In this document: positions 40,635-50,199 of the stretch, one piece after another
Numbering within the stretch: position 1 is the first letter of the stretch
How the letters are laid out: each line of letters starts with the position of its first letter
Assembly: GCA_963747375.1 (NCBI GenBank)
Contig: CAVVFL010000035.1
Location: 186,001-250,000, forward strand
Origin: Sva-07 sp963747375
Lineage (GTDB): Bacteria; Actinomycetota; Acidimicrobiia; Acidimicrobiales; Ilumatobacteraceae
Reading direction: 5' to 3'
Length of the DNA stretch: 64,000 bases
The notes under the pieces: generated by a model
The model's database searches: none
What the model was told of the DNA's origin: nothing
Seen by the model: the letters and a program-made list of their open reading frames with translations, nothing else
Translations under genes and position numbers: made by a program

Positions 40635-42350
40635 CGGTCATCGCCACCGCCGGCCACGTCGACCACGGCAAGTCGTCGCTGGTGCTCGCGTTGACCGGAA
40701 CCGACCCCGACCGGTTCGAGGAGGAGAAGCGGCGCGGGCTCACGATCGACCTCGGGTTTGCCCACACGACACTGCCATCGGGTGCCGAGCTGAGCTTCGT
40801 CGATGTTCCCGGCCACGTGAGGTTCCTGCGCAACATGCTGGCCGGCGTCGGCGGTGTGAGCGCCTGCCTGTTCGTCGTGGCCGCCACCGAGGGATGGAAG
40901 CCCCAGTCGGAGGAGCACCTGCGGATTCTCGAGTTGCTCGGCGTCACGGCGGGCATCGTCGTGCTCACCAAGTCCGATCTGGTCGACGCCGACCTCGCCG
41001 AACTCGCCGCGATGGACGTCGCCGATCACGTCGCCGGCACGTTCCTCGCGGACGCGCCCGTGCTCGCCGTGTCGTCGACGACCGGTGCCGGCCTCGACGA
41101 ACTTCGCGTCTCGCTCGACGCACTGGTCGCCACGACTCCGGGTGCGCTCGACGCTGCGCGCCCTCGCCTCTGGATCGACCGCGTCTTCGCCGCCAAGGGC
41201 AGCGGCACGGTTGCGACGGGCACGCTCGTCGGGGGTGTCCTCACCGTTGATCAGCAGGTGGTGATCGAACCCGGGTCGCGTTCGGCGCGGATCCGCGGCA
41301 TCCAGACGGCAGGGCGCTCGGTCGACGCGATCGGGCCGGGCAATCGGGTCGCCGTCAATCTGGCCGGCGTCGATCACCACGTGCTCGCCCGAGGTCATGC
41401 GGTGATCGAGCCGGATCGGTGGCGCCTCACCGACCGATTCGATGCGTCGCTGCACGTCCTCGAGTCACTCGATCACGACGTGTCGCGACGCGGCGCGTTC
41501 GTGGCGTACATCGGCGCCGGTGAGCATCCGGTGAAGATGCGTGTGCTCGGCACCGAAACGCTGGCGCCCGGCAGCGATGGCGCCATCCGTCTCTTTCTCG
41601 ACGGGGCGCTCCCCCTGCTCCCCGGTGATCGTTTCGTCCTGCGTGAGTCGGGTCGCGACGAGACGGTCGGCGGAGGGGAGGTGCTCGACATCGATCCGAT
41701 CCTGCGGGCTTCGCGCGCCCGACCCGATCGTTCGATCGAGCGTGCTCGTGCGAGAGCGTGGTTGGGTGCGGGTCCGCGAGATCGAGCAACTCACCGGTCA
41801 GGTGGCCGAGCCGGTTGTCGGCGAGTGGCTCACGACGGCCGAGTCACTCGAGGCGATGCGCACCGAGCTCATCGCACGAGTCATCGATGCGGGACCGGCG
41901 GGGCTCGACGTCGCCGGCTTCGACGATCGCGAGCGGGCAGTCCTGGCAACGATCGAAGAGGTGGCCGTCGATGCTACGACGGTGCGGCCCGCCGACGTCG
42001 TCGACCCGTTCGCCGACCATCCGTACCTGTCCGAACTCCACGCCGGTGGGTTCACGCCGCCGCCGCCCGACGGCGTCGACAAGGGCGAGCTGCGTGAGCT
42101 GGTGCGACGCGGCCATGTGGTGGTTCGCGACGGCGTGCACTTCCACGAAGCGACGATCGCGGCTGCCGCGCTCGTCGCCGCCGATCTGCTCGCTGCCGAC
42201 CCCGATGGATTCACGGTCGCTCAGTTCCGCGACGCCACCGGCGCCAGTCGCAAGTTCGTCCTCCCACTGGTGGCCGAACTCGACGCCCGCGGCGTCACCC
42301 GACGCCGCGACGACCTGCGCATCGCGGGTCCCCGCCTCCCCGCGCGCTGA
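40631..42350 (+). CDS. selB: Selenocysteine-specific elongation factor SelB, frameshifted
   Basis: GTPase that delivers Sec-tRNA to the ribosome at SECIS-marked UGA codons. G-domain motifs AGHVDHGKSSL, RRGLTIDLGFAHT, DVPGHVRF and LTKSDL are followed by three beta-barrel domains. One extra C near 41745 breaks the frame: RSIER should continue to LVRERGWVRVREIEQL. The C-terminal winged-helix repeats that bind SECIS RNA (KGELRELVRRGHVVVRDGVHFHEATI, VAQFRDATGASRKFVLPLVAELDARGVTRRRDDLR) are complete. Total about 572 aa. It overlaps selA. Likely a sequencing insertion, since selA is intact. Confidence 0.9.
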
Positions 42351-42355
42351 GCGGA

Positions 42356-43807
42356 TCAGGATTCGGCGTCGGCAGCGACGTCGAGGTTGGGCGTCGTCGT
42401 TGACTCGGAAGCGGCCGACGTGTCATCGACCGGAGTCTTGTTGCGCATCTCGCGGTAGTCGCGGGCGGCACCTTCGAGCGGCTCGACGTCGAGGGTGACA
42501 CCGTCGATGGCAGCGACGCGGAGCGCCTCGCCGGCGGCGATCGGCGTGGCACGGTTGGTCCGGGCCCGCCAGCGAGCTCCCTCGACCTCGACGGTCCCTT
42601 CGGGATCGATCGGGCCGATGGCGATGCCCTCCTGGCCGATCATCCATTCGCGACCGATCGTCGGCGTGGCGAACCGGGTGCGCACCATCGAGGGCATCCC
42701 GACGATGAAGGTCAAGGTGATGCCACCGATCCCCGCGATCAGGGCGAGCCACGACGGTCGCATCGACGACCCGGGGACCGGTTCGAACAGGAACCAGCTG
42801 GCGATGATGGTCAGCACGATCCCGACACCTGTCCAGAATCGCGGGATCCCGACCTGGACGTCGACGGCGAACGCCAGCATGGCGAGCATGATCATCGCGA
42901 CCGCCCAGGGCTGGGTGGGCAGCACGGCCAGACCGGTGAACGCGAGCACGGTCGAGATCGCACCGATGCCACCGGCGAGGCCGACACCGGCGGTGAAGAA
43001 CTCGAAGACGAGCAGAGCCAGCCCGGTCAGCAGCAGCAGGTAGGCGACCGGCGGGCTGGCAACGGTGTGGAACAACTGGTCGAGCAGGGGCAGCTTCGAG
43101 AAGCGCACCACTGCCACCGTGTCGAAGCGGGTCGACCCGTCGTCGAGCACGACCAGCTTGGTCGTGACGACCGCAACGCCGTTCTCCTCGTAGCCGTCCA
43201 TCGCCTGCAACATGTTGCTGATCGTGGGGATGCCCTCGTCGTCGACGCGTTGCTTGAAGACGTCGAGCAGGCGTGCGTCGGACAGCCCGACCGAACCGTT
43301 GCGGAGCCGTTCCTCGGCGATGCCGAAGTCGACGCTCGTACCGTCGGGGAGCCCGGCCGGGTCGAGCGGGACACCGATGTAGCCGACTCGGGACCCCGGG
43401 GCCATGCCGGTGACGTCGGCAACGGCGAGCAGTTGCGCCGCCGTTCCGTAGAAACGCGCCCCGCTCGGGCCGACCCAGATGCCGATCGGAATCGGGGCGT
43501 TGGCGACCCGGACGAGCAGGTCTTCGACCACGTCGTCGTCGACGACCGTGGCGTCGCTGTTCACCTGGAGGATGAGGGCCTGCGACCCGTCGGCCTCGGC
43601 CCGATCGATTGCCTCACCGATCGCGTCGACGAGAATCGGGTCGACGAATCCGCTGACCTGCAGCACGTCGACGCGGCCCACTGCGTCAGAGGCGGCCTCG
43701 GTCACGGCCTCGGGTGGGACCGTGTCGTTGCTCTGTGCCTGGACGGACGGGCCGAACAGAGTGAGCCCGGCCATCAGCGTGAGGGTGCTGATCGCTAGTC
43801 TGCGCAA
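42356..43807 (-). CDS. NfeD-family membrane protein with a degenerate ClpP-like domain
   Basis: Long NfeD protein: signal peptide, ClpP/SPPA-like domain (residues 45-240), four or five helices (VAYLLLLTGLALLVFEFFTAGVGLAGGIG onward) and a C-terminal OB fold (IGQEGIAIGPIDPEGTVEVEGARWRARTN). In active members the ClpP-like part has a nucleophilic Ser in GARAASAGT; here the segment reads GARFYGTAAQLLAVADV, so the Ser is missing and proteolysis is unlikely. TTG 43807 is preceded by GGAGG at 5-nt spacing. NfeD proteins usually sit with flotillin/SPFH partners; none is seen here. 483 aa. Confidence 0.85.
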   Translation of the reverse strand: MRRLAISTLTLMAGLTLFGPSVQAQSNDTVPPEAVTEAASDAVGRVDVLQVSGFVDPILVDAIGEAIDRAEADGSQALILQVNSDATVVDDDVVEDLLVRVANAPIPIGIWVGPSGARFYGTAAQLLAVADVTGMAPGSRVGYIGVPLDPAGLPDGTSVDFGIAEERLRNGSVGLSDARLLDVFKQRVDDEGIPTISNMLQAMDGYEENGVAVVTTKLVVLDDGSTRFDTVAVVRFSKLPLLDQLFHTVASPPVAYLLLLTGLALLVFEFFTAGVGLAGGIGAISTVLAFTGLAVLPTQPWAVAMIMLAMLAFAVDVQVGIPRFWTGVGIVLTIIASWFLFEPVPGSSMRPSWLALIAGIGGITLTFIVGMPSMVRTRFATPTIGREWMIGQEGIAIGPIDPEGTVEVEGARWRARTNRATPIAAGEALRVAAIDGVTLDVEPLEGAARDYREMRNKTPVDDTSAASESTTTPNLDVAADAES

Positions 43808-43809
43808 AG

Positions 43810-44713
43810 GTGCCTCCGGAGAGCGAATATCCGCTGCAATCGTTGACCGCCGCTCGAGTCGTCATCGTGGCGGGCAAGGGGGGTGTGGGGAAGACCACGG
43901 TAACGGCTGTGATCGCCCGTGCCGCATCGAGCGCGGGCCTCCGTGTGCTCGTCGTCGAACTCGACGGCAAGCCGACGCTCGCCGAACTCGTGCCCGACCT
44001 CGACGTCATGTCGATTTCGGCACCCGACGCGCTGGACGAGTACCTGCGTGACAATGGTTTTGCCCGCATCGCCAAACGGTTGAACCGCACCGGCGTCATC
44101 GACATGGTCGGCACCGCCGCACCGGGCATCGACGACATCGTCGTGCTCGGCAAGATCAAACAGCTCGAACGATCGGGCGACTACGACCTCATCGTCGTCG
44201 ACGGCCCGGCGGCGGGCCACGCCGATCACGTTCCTCACTGCTGCGGCCGGGTTGGCCGATTCGGTCCGGTCGGGTCCGGTCCGGGCCCAGGCCGACGCCG
44301 TGCTCGAACTGTTGCACGATCCGCAGCGCTGCCAGGTGGTGCTCGTGACGCTCGCGGAGACCACCCCGGTCAACGAGGTCATCGAGACCGCCTTCGCGCT
44401 CGAGGACCAGGTCGGCGTGCAGTTGGGGCCGATCGTGGTGAACGGCGTCGATGTCGGCGTCGACCTCCCCGACGAGCCGGCGACCGCAGCCTGTGTGGCC
44501 GCCTTGGATCCGTCGACTGCCCTGGCGCTCACCGAGGCGGCAGCATTCCGACGGTCGCGTCGCTCGATGGAGTCGCAGGAGATCGGTCGCCTCACGGACC
44601 AGCTGCCGCTCGCGCAGGTGCTGCTGCCCGCCAAGCTCGTCGCCGGGCTCACGCCGAGCGACGTCGACGACCTCGCCGGCGTGCTCGGCCCGCGCGAAGA
44701 GGGTTCGACGTGA
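43810..44713 (+). CDS. ArsA/Get3-type ATPase 1, frameshifted
   Basis: First of a pair of P-loop ATPases related to ArsA and Get3 (compare mycobacterial Rv3679). Walker A VAGKGGVGKTTVTAVIA is present; VVELDGKPTLAELVPD and YDLIVVDGPAAGHA follow. An extra C near 44223 shifts the frame: GHA should continue ITFLTAAAGLADSVRSG. The rest, including VVNGVDVGVDLPDEP, is intact. The start is uncertain: GTG 43810 lies inside the ribosome binding region of the divergent nfeD gene, so a start nearer 43841 is possible. Coupled to the second ATPase by GTGA. Confidence 0.8.
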
Positions 44714-45838
44714 CCGTTCGCAAGGCCGACGACCTGATCGACACCTCGTCGGTGATCGTCTGCTGCGGTTCCGGTGGCGTCGGCAAGACCACCACGGCAG
44801 CGGTGATCGGGCTCGAAGCCGCCCGTCGGGGTCGCAGGGCGGTCGTCGTCACCATCGATCCGGCCCGTCGGCTCGCCGACGCGCTCGGCCTCGCCGACGG
44901 GCTGGCGTCGGAACCGCAGCGCATCGACCTCGGCGAGGATCCGGCGGACGTGGAGCCGGCCGGCGAGCTCTGGGCGATGATGCTCGACACCGCTGCCACC
45001 TTCGACGGGATCGTGCGGGCGAACGCCGAGAGCGACGAGCAGATCGAGCGGATCCTGACCAACCGGTTCTATCGCAACATCGCCGGGGCCCTCAGTGGCA
45101 CGCAGGAGTACATGGCCGCCGAGATGTTGCACGCACTCCACGGCGACGAGCGGTTCGACCTCGTGGTCGTCGACACGCCGCCGAGCCGCAACGCACTCGA
45201 CTTCCTCGATGCTCCCGGCGTGTTGTCACGGTTCCTCGACCACCGGTTGTTCAAGCTGCTGATGCTGCCCGCACGGAGTGGCCTGAGGGTGATCGGTACG
45301 GCGACGCAGCCGCTCCTGCGAGCCATCGGCCGGGTGGTCGGCTCCGATGTGCTGGCCGACTCGGTGGCGTTCTTCCAAGCGTTCGCCGGGATGGAGACCG
45401 GTTTCCGCGAACGCGCCGACGAGGTGATCGCGCTCATCCGGGCGCCCGAGACCTCGTTCGTCGTGGTGGCGTCGGCGCGTCACGACACGATCGCGGAAGC
45501 CGTCTGGTTCGTCGATCAGCTCGTCGATCAAGGTGTCGAGGTCACCTCGGCGATCGTCAACCGGACCCACCCGGCGTTCGGCGTCGGAACCTCGCGAGGA
45601 CGCGCTGGCGGCGTCGAACGAGGCATCGGGCGACGCCGTCCTCGCAGCGCTCTGGCGCAACGTCGCCGACCTGCGAACGCTGCGTGAGCGGGAGCTCGAC
45701 GTGATCGAACCGCTCGGTGACGCGGCCGGACACGACCGTGTGGTCGTGCTGCCACTGCTCGACCGCGACGTCCACGATCTGGACGGGCTGCGCACGATCG
45801 CCGGGCATCTCTTCGACCATCCGACCGCCGAGCGGTAG
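44710..45838 (+). CDS. ArsA/Get3-type ATPase 2, frameshifted near the C-terminus
   Basis: Second ATPase of the pair (compare Rv3680). Walker A VCCGSGGVGKTTTAAVIGL, then VVVTIDPARRLADALGL, NRFYRNIAGALSGTQEYMAAEMLHAL (the family's switch region) and VVVDTPPSRNALDFLDAPG. One extra base near 45588 moves HPAFG into SEPREDALAASNEASGD, after which the C-terminus runs to TAG 45838. Paired ArsA proteins in actinobacteria form a heteromeric complex and adjoin whiB4 in mycobacteria; here a receiver protein follows instead. The client is unknown. Confidence 0.83.
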
Positions 45839-45841
45839 CGT
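45836..45841 (+). promoter_or_regulatory. -10 box TAGCGT of the receiver-domain gene
   Basis: Overlaps the stop of the second ATPase gene and lies 7 nt before the GTG at 45849. Confidence 0.45.
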
Positions 45842-45848
45842 CTGGGCC

Positions 45849-46346
45849 GTGCACATCCTGCTTGCCACCGATGCCGACTGGATCGTCGACGAAGTCGTTG
45901 CCGCGCTCGGCGACGACGATGTCCACTTCACCGTGTGCCGCGATGGCCGTGCCGTCGCCGGTGAGGTGAAGAAGCAGACACCCGACCTGGCGATCCTCGA
46001 CCTGCAGATCGGCTCGATGGGTGGCATGGCGGTGACGATGGCGCTGCGTCTCGACGAGTCGTCCGGAGCGGTCGAGCACGTGCGTGTGCTGATGCTGCTC
46101 GACCGGGCCGCCGACATCCATCTCGCTCGTCGCAGCGGTGCCGAGGGGTGGCTCGTCAAGCCGCTCGACGCGCTCCGTCTGCGCCGCGCAGCCGACGCGC
46201 TCGCCGCGGGTGGGCGCTCCACCGAGGGGCTCCCGGCCGATGCAGTCGACGTCGAGTCGATGGTTCCGCTGCCGGAATCCGATGCCGAATCCGCCGACGC
46301 CGCGGTCGAGGAATCGACCGAGGAAGAACCTGCTACCGCTGGATAG
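45849..46346 (+). CDS. Stand-alone receiver-domain protein with acidic tail
   Basis: 165 aa. Residues 1-115 form a CheY-like receiver: VHILLATDADWIVDEV, phospho-acceptor Asp in LAILDLQIGSMGG, and Lys in GWLVKPLDALRLRR; the acidic pair after the first strand is reduced to TDAD. After a short linker comes a very acidic tail (PESDAESADAAVEESTEEEPATAG) and no DNA-binding domain. It directly follows the ATPase pair. It may control a partner protein by contact. The GTG start follows a TAGCGT box. Confidence 0.78.
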   Translation: MHILLATDADWIVDEVVAALGDDDVHFTVCRDGRAVAGEVKKQTPDLAILDLQIGSMGGMAVTMALRLDESSGAVEHVRVLMLLDRAADIHLARRSGAEGWLVKPLDALRLRRAADALAAGGRSTEGLPADAVDVESMVPLPESDAESADAAVEESTEEEPATAG

Positions 46347-46361
46347 CATGGCCAGCCGCTA

Positions 46362-46439
46362 CGGGGTGTAGCGCAGCTTGGTTAGCGCGCCACGTTCGGG
46401 ACGTGGAGGCCGGAGGTTCAAATCCTCTCACCCCGACCA
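46362..46439 (+). tRNA. tRNA-Pro (anticodon CGG)
   Basis: The full cloverleaf can be folded: acceptor stem CGGGGTG/CACCCCG, D stem GCGC/GCGC, anticodon stem CCACG/CGTGG with loop TTCGGGA (anticodon CGG), T arm GGAGG-TTCAAAT-CCTCT. Discriminator A and an encoded CCA end at 46439. It reads CCG proline codons, which are common in this high-GC genome. Confidence 0.96.
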
Positions 46440-46523
46440 CGAGGCGTCCGCATGTCGGGCACCTCGACGACCGAAGCCGGCGACGAGCTCGTCGTTGCTC
46501 GTCCCGCTTCCCGGCCCGTCGGA

Positions 46524-47180
46524 CTACTCGCGCATGCGTCCGCTCTTCCACGCGAACGCTGCGAGCTCTACTCGGTTCCGGGCGCGGACCTTGTCCTGGA
46601 GGCTCGAGAGGTGCGACTTGACCGTGCCCAGGGAGATGAAGAGTTCCTCGGCGATCTCGGCGTTGCTGCGCCCACGCGCGGTGGCGCGGAGCACCTCCTC
46701 CTCCCGGTCGGTCAATGGTGCAGTCGCCGGAACTGGCTCGGTTCCGGGCGTGGTTTCGCTGAAGTGGGCAAGAAGACGCACAGTGATCGACGGCGAGACC
46801 AGGACGTCGCCACGGTGCGCGGCTCGGACCGCTTCGAGCAGCAACGCTGGACCGGCATCCTTGAGGAGGAAGCCGGATGCGCCGTCCCGCAGTGCTGCGT
46901 GGACGTACTCGTCCAGGTCGAATGTGGTGACGACGACGACTCGCAGCGGATCCTCGACGCCAGGGCCGGCGAGACGTCGGGTGGCCTCGAGGCCGTCCAT
47001 CCGGGGCATGCGCACGTCCATGAGGCAGACATCGGGACGAAGGCGCCTGGCCAGTGAGACAGCCGTCGAGCCATCGGCCGCTTCGGCGACGACCTCGATG
47101 TCGTCGGTGTCGTCGAGAATCATGCGAAAGCCGGCACGCACCATCTCCTGGTCGTCGGCGACGAGCACCCGGATGGTCAA
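46524..47180 (-). CDS. NarL/LuxR-type response regulator
   Basis: Receiver domain (VLVADDQEMVRAGF, phospho-Asp in VCLMDVRMPRMDG, Thr in VVTTFD, Lys in FLLKDAG) followed by a LuxR helix-turn-helix (LTDREEEVLRATARGRSNAEIAEELFISLGTVKSHLSSLQDKV). TTG 47180 overlaps the kinase stop as TTGA; the frame stays open upstream, but those residues are not receiver-like. 218 aa. Partner of the kinase at 47177-48424. Target genes are unknown; the divergently placed membrane protein at 48659 is one candidate. Confidence 0.92.
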   Translation of the reverse strand: MTIRVLVADDQEMVRAGFRMILDDTDDIEVVAEAADGSTAVSLARRLRPDVCLMDVRMPRMDGLEATRRLAGPGVEDPLRVVVVTTFDLDEYVHAALRDGASGFLLKDAGPALLLEAVRAAHRGDVLVSPSITVRLLAHFSETTPGTEPVPATAPLTDREEEVLRATARGRSNAEIAEELFISLGTVKSHLSSLQDKVRARNRVELAAFAWKSGRMRE

Positions 47181-48424
47181 CGGGGGTGCTCCAACGGCAG
47201 TTCGGCGCGCACCAACCATCCACCGCTCGGCGCCGGCCCGGCGAACAGCGAGCCGCCGAGGGACTCGGCGCGCTCGCGCATGCCGACGATGCCGAACGTG
47301 CCGTGCCCGGCAGGGGCCGTGGGCAGTCCGTCGTCCTGCACGGTGACGACCACACGGTCACCCCGACGCAGCACAGCGATGTCGACACATGTCACCTGGT
47401 GTCCATGGCGTCGTGCGTTCGTCAGTGACTCGGCGATGATGCGATGCACCGAGGGGACCAGCGACCGGGAAGTGGTGCGGGCATCGGTCTGGATCGCGGC
47501 GCGCACCCTGTGATCCTGGGAGTTCGCATTGGCGATCAGCTGGTCGACGTCGTCCCATGTCGTCGCCGGAGCGGTGGGGGAGTCGTTGCGCAGGCCTCCG
47601 ACCATGCGACGCATGGCAAGCATCGCATCGGAACCCGCAACCTCGATGCTCTGCAGGGCGGCGGCGGCAGCTGCCGGTTGTCGTTCGGCGACATGACGCG
47701 CAGCTTGAGCCTGGACGACGATGCCCGACACGTAATGGCCGACCATGTCGTGCAGTTCGCGGGCGATCTCGAGACGTTCGTCGGTGCGCGCCGCTTCCTC
47801 GGCTACGACACGGCGCCAATCGGACCATCTCAGGTAGACGCCGGCACCCACCGCGAACGCAAACGCCCCCTCGCACAACACGAGGAGGTAGGCGGCAGAG
47901 CTGACCATGGGCCGCACGGACTCAGCGGCCACAGCGATTGCCGCGAGGACGGTGAGCAGCATCGCGGTGCCGCCTGGTTCGCTTCGCAGCACCTGAGTTG
48001 TCAGCAGGGCCAATGCGAACAGCGCCGCGAACGAGGGCGGGAGGCCGGTGCCGATGATCCACGTGGCGGTCGTCAATGCGATGCCGAGGCCGGCGACCAG
48101 TCCGACGACCAGAGCGGGCCGGTGGCGGCGAACGGCCACAGCGACGGTGGCGATCGCCCCGAGGCAGGGCACGAGGAACGCGATCGATGTCGAGATCCGA
48201 CCTGTGTCGACGACGCTGTCGCCGCGCCAGAGGGCGAGATCGACGACTGCGAGCAGCGCGGTGGCGCCGATCAGGAGCAGATCCAACGTTCGAGCCGCCT
48301 TCGGGGTCGACGTCTGCAACCGGGCCAGCATTCGGTCGAGGGAGGTCGGCGCGAACGGCGCGACGCGGGTCCGAGCGGAGTAGGCCGCTGCGGACTCGTC
48401 AGCGGCCGGTCCGTGCATCACCAC
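47177..48424 (-). CDS. NarL-type membrane sensor histidine kinase (HisKA_3)
   Basis: 415 aa. About five to six N-terminal helices (LDLLLIGATALLAVVDLALW, ISTSIAFLVPCLGAIATVAVAV, ALVVGLVAGLGIALTTATWII and others), then a dimerisation/phosphoacceptor region RLEIARELHDMVGHYVSGIVVQAQA with the His, and a GHKL ATPase domain (RIIAESLTNARRHG N-box, VTVQDDG G1, GTFGIVGMRERAESLGG G2). These are Actinobacterial DesK/LiaS-like kinases that sense membrane or cell-wall states. Coupled to the regulator by a 4-nt overlap. The signal is unknown. Confidence 0.92.
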   Translation of the reverse strand: MVMHGPAADESAAAYSARTRVAPFAPTSLDRMLARLQTSTPKAARTLDLLLIGATALLAVVDLALWRGDSVVDTGRISTSIAFLVPCLGAIATVAVAVRRHRPALVVGLVAGLGIALTTATWIIGTGLPPSFAALFALALLTTQVLRSEPGGTAMLLTVLAAIAVAAESVRPMVSSAAYLLVLCEGAFAFAVGAGVYLRWSDWRRVVAEEAARTDERLEIARELHDMVGHYVSGIVVQAQAARHVAERQPAAAAAALQSIEVAGSDAMLAMRRMVGGLRNDSPTAPATTWDDVDQLIANANSQDHRVRAAIQTDARTTSRSLVPSVHRIIAESLTNARRHGHQVTCVDIAVLRRGDRVVVTVQDDGLPTAPAGHGTFGIVGMRERAESLGGSLFAGPAPSGGWLVRAELPLEHPR

Positions 48425-48658
48425 GCCATGGTACGGGGCGGTGCCCGGTCGGCGGATCAGCCGATCGGCCGGTTCGTGCGGAACCGAGATCTGCCGATCG
48501 GACCAGCGATTCAGCCGTTGCGCCGATGTGCCAGGGCCATGGCCTCCTGATGCTGGGCGAATGATGATTCACCACCCGCAGCCACCCGCACCCGACCCTG
48601 GAGCGTCGACACGATCGCTCAGCGGCCGGCTCCATGAGCACGATCAGGAGGGCTGCGG

Positions 48659-49372
48659 ATGAACGACAGCCTGCACGACACGCTCACCGAACTTCTCCGG
48701 TCGGGATCGGACTCGAATCCGGCCCTGAATCGACTGCTGAGCGACTACACCGCCTACCACGTGCTCCTGGTTCTCGTGGGTGGCCTCTTCGTCGTGGCAC
48801 TCCTCGTCGGCAGTGCGGTCTCGTGGACGCGGTTCAACGCTGCCGCGCAGGTTGCGGGTCGGAGATGGACGTTCGAGAGGAAGACCTACCTGTGCTTCGG
48901 AACATGCAGCACGATCATCGGCGTGCTGTTGGCCGTGATCGTCGCGGCGAACGTCAGCAACGTCCTCGATCCCCGGCAAGGTTTCGCAGGATCGATCGGG
49001 ATGCTCGGCACACCGGGGGCGGGTACACGAAGAGACACCTTGCATCAGGCGTTCAACACATGGTTGCAGTCGGGTGGCTCCTCGATACCCGCGCAGATCC
49101 AGACCGAGATCGACGACCGCCTTGCGTGGCAGCGCCCGAAAGCGGTCGTGTGCACCGTTCTGCTCGTCCTCTTCGTGTGGCTCGGCGTTGTCCTCTGGCG
49201 CACCCTGATCGAGCGGTCGCGCCTGAGCGGCGCCGAGCGGTCGATCAAGGACAGGGCGCTGCTCGCGGCCGGTGGGGCCACCGCCATCGCTTCATTGCTC
49301 CTGATGTTGATGGTCATCGGAAACACACAAGCCTCCTTCGCGCCATTGGGGCTGACGCTCTTCTACGGATGA
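48659..49372 (+). CDS. Membrane protein of unknown function (four helices)
   Basis: 237 aa, with helices at about residues 35-55 (YHVLLVLVGGLFVVALLVG), 78-98 (TCSTIIGVLLAVIVAANV), 165-182 (VVCTVLLVLFVWLGVVLW) and 206-225. Between helices 2 and 3 is an extracellular-type loop of about 60 residues with QAFNTWLQSGGSSIPAQIQTEIDDR. AGGAGGG stands 8 nt before the ATG. It follows the divergent NarL-type kinase by 234 nt. I do not recognise a family. It overlaps the convergent PPOX gene by 10 bp. Confidence 0.75.
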   Translation: MNDSLHDTLTELLRSGSDSNPALNRLLSDYTAYHVLLVLVGGLFVVALLVGSAVSWTRFNAAAQVAGRRWTFERKTYLCFGTCSTIIGVLLAVIVAANVSNVLDPRQGFAGSIGMLGTPGAGTRRDTLHQAFNTWLQSGGSSIPAQIQTEIDDRLAWQRPKAVVCTVLLVLFVWLGVVLWRTLIERSRLSGAERSIKDRALLAAGGATAIASLLLMLMVIGNTQASFAPLGLTLFYG

Positions 49373-49869
49373 GCGGCGGCCTCGAAGAGTTCCGGAGGGA
49401 ATCCGCCCGCACTCACCGGGCTCCACCGGGTCGGCTCGATCACGATCATGCATTTGCCCTGGTCGACCATCGCTTGTCGGTACTCGTCCCAGTCGGGGTG
49501 TTCCCCGGAGATGCTCCGGTAGTACGCCACGAAGGCGTCGGCGGCGTCCGGCGTATCGAGCACCGTTGCAATTCCATCGATCTGGACCCATGCGTCGTTG
49601 AACCGGTCGCCCATCACGGCGACGGACACGAGCGAGTTGCGGCGCACGTTCTTGGCCTTGGCCCGCGATGGGTAGGTGGAGATGGCGAGCCTGCCGTCGG
49701 CGGTCATACCGCCGGTCACCATGCTCATCTGCGGACGTCCGTCGGCGCGGGTTGTCGCGAGGACCCACTTGTTCTTGCCGGCCATGAACGCTTCGAGGCC
49801 GGATCGATCGACGGTGACGTTGCTCGACTTGTACTGGGCTCGTCGATCATCGTCGGGGATCTTCTTCAT
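49363..49869 (-). CDS. PPOX-class F420/flavin-dependent oxidoreductase
   Basis: Split-barrel protein of the pyridoxamine-phosphate-oxidase superfamily, the group in actinobacteria that often binds F420. Visible: MAGKNKWVLATTRADGRPQMSMV, LAISTYPSRAKAKNVRRNSLVSVAVMG and WVQIDGIATVLDTPDAADAFVAYYRSISGEHPDWDEY. The length (168 aa) and the YPSRAKAKNVRR cofactor loop match the TIGR03618-like group. ATG 49869 is preceded by GAGGAGACGA. The reaction is unknown. Confidence 0.85.
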   Translation of the reverse strand: MKKIPDDDRRAQYKSSNVTVDRSGLEAFMAGKNKWVLATTRADGRPQMSMVTGGMTADGRLAISTYPSRAKAKNVRRNSLVSVAVMGDRFNDAWVQIDGIATVLDTPDAADAFVAYYRSISGEHPDWDEYRQAMVDQGKCMIVIEPTRWSPVSAGGFPPELFEAAAHP

Positions 49870-49912
49870 TCGTCTCCTCGTCGGTTCGGGCGTGTCGGCG
49901 GCGATCGGATGG

Positions 49913-50089
49913 TCAGACGATGCCGGCGTTGTAGATGTCGGCGGTGTCGACGAAGTTCACTCCCTGATCGAGGGCGTCGTTGATGATGCGGTTCGATTCG
50001 GTCTGGTGGGCCTTGCCGCCGAACATCATTGTGCCGCGGCAGAACCGGCTGACCTGCACCACGGTGCGGCCGAGCGGGCGGTCGTCCAA
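49913..50089 (-). pseudogene. Aldo/keto reductase remnant (N-terminal 58 residues)
   Basis: RPLGRTVVQVSRFCRGTMMFGGK, then ESNRIINDALDQGVNFVDTADIYNAG is the start of an aldo/keto reductase (TIM-barrel NADPH enzyme) including the catalytic Asp and Tyr. Two residues later it stops (GIV-TGA), and the other 250 residues are absent. No start codon with RBS is clear; TTG near 50089 is possible. The remnant lies at the edge of the repeat-rich surface-protein region and may mark a rearrangement or deletion boundary. Confidence 0.8.
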
Positions 50090-50199
50090 GGTGAGCGATC
50101 CGACGATCGGCGCGACGCCGACCGAGGTGCGTGGGGCCCTTCGAGTCCGGCGAGGCGCGAGATCTCGGAAATCCGTTCGTCGGTCAACGGTTGCGCACA

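Noticed and set aside
46481..46494. Palindrome CGACGAGCTCGTCG after the tRNA as a terminator
   Set aside because: It is a short loopless palindrome without a T-tract. Such sequences are common by chance at this GC content.
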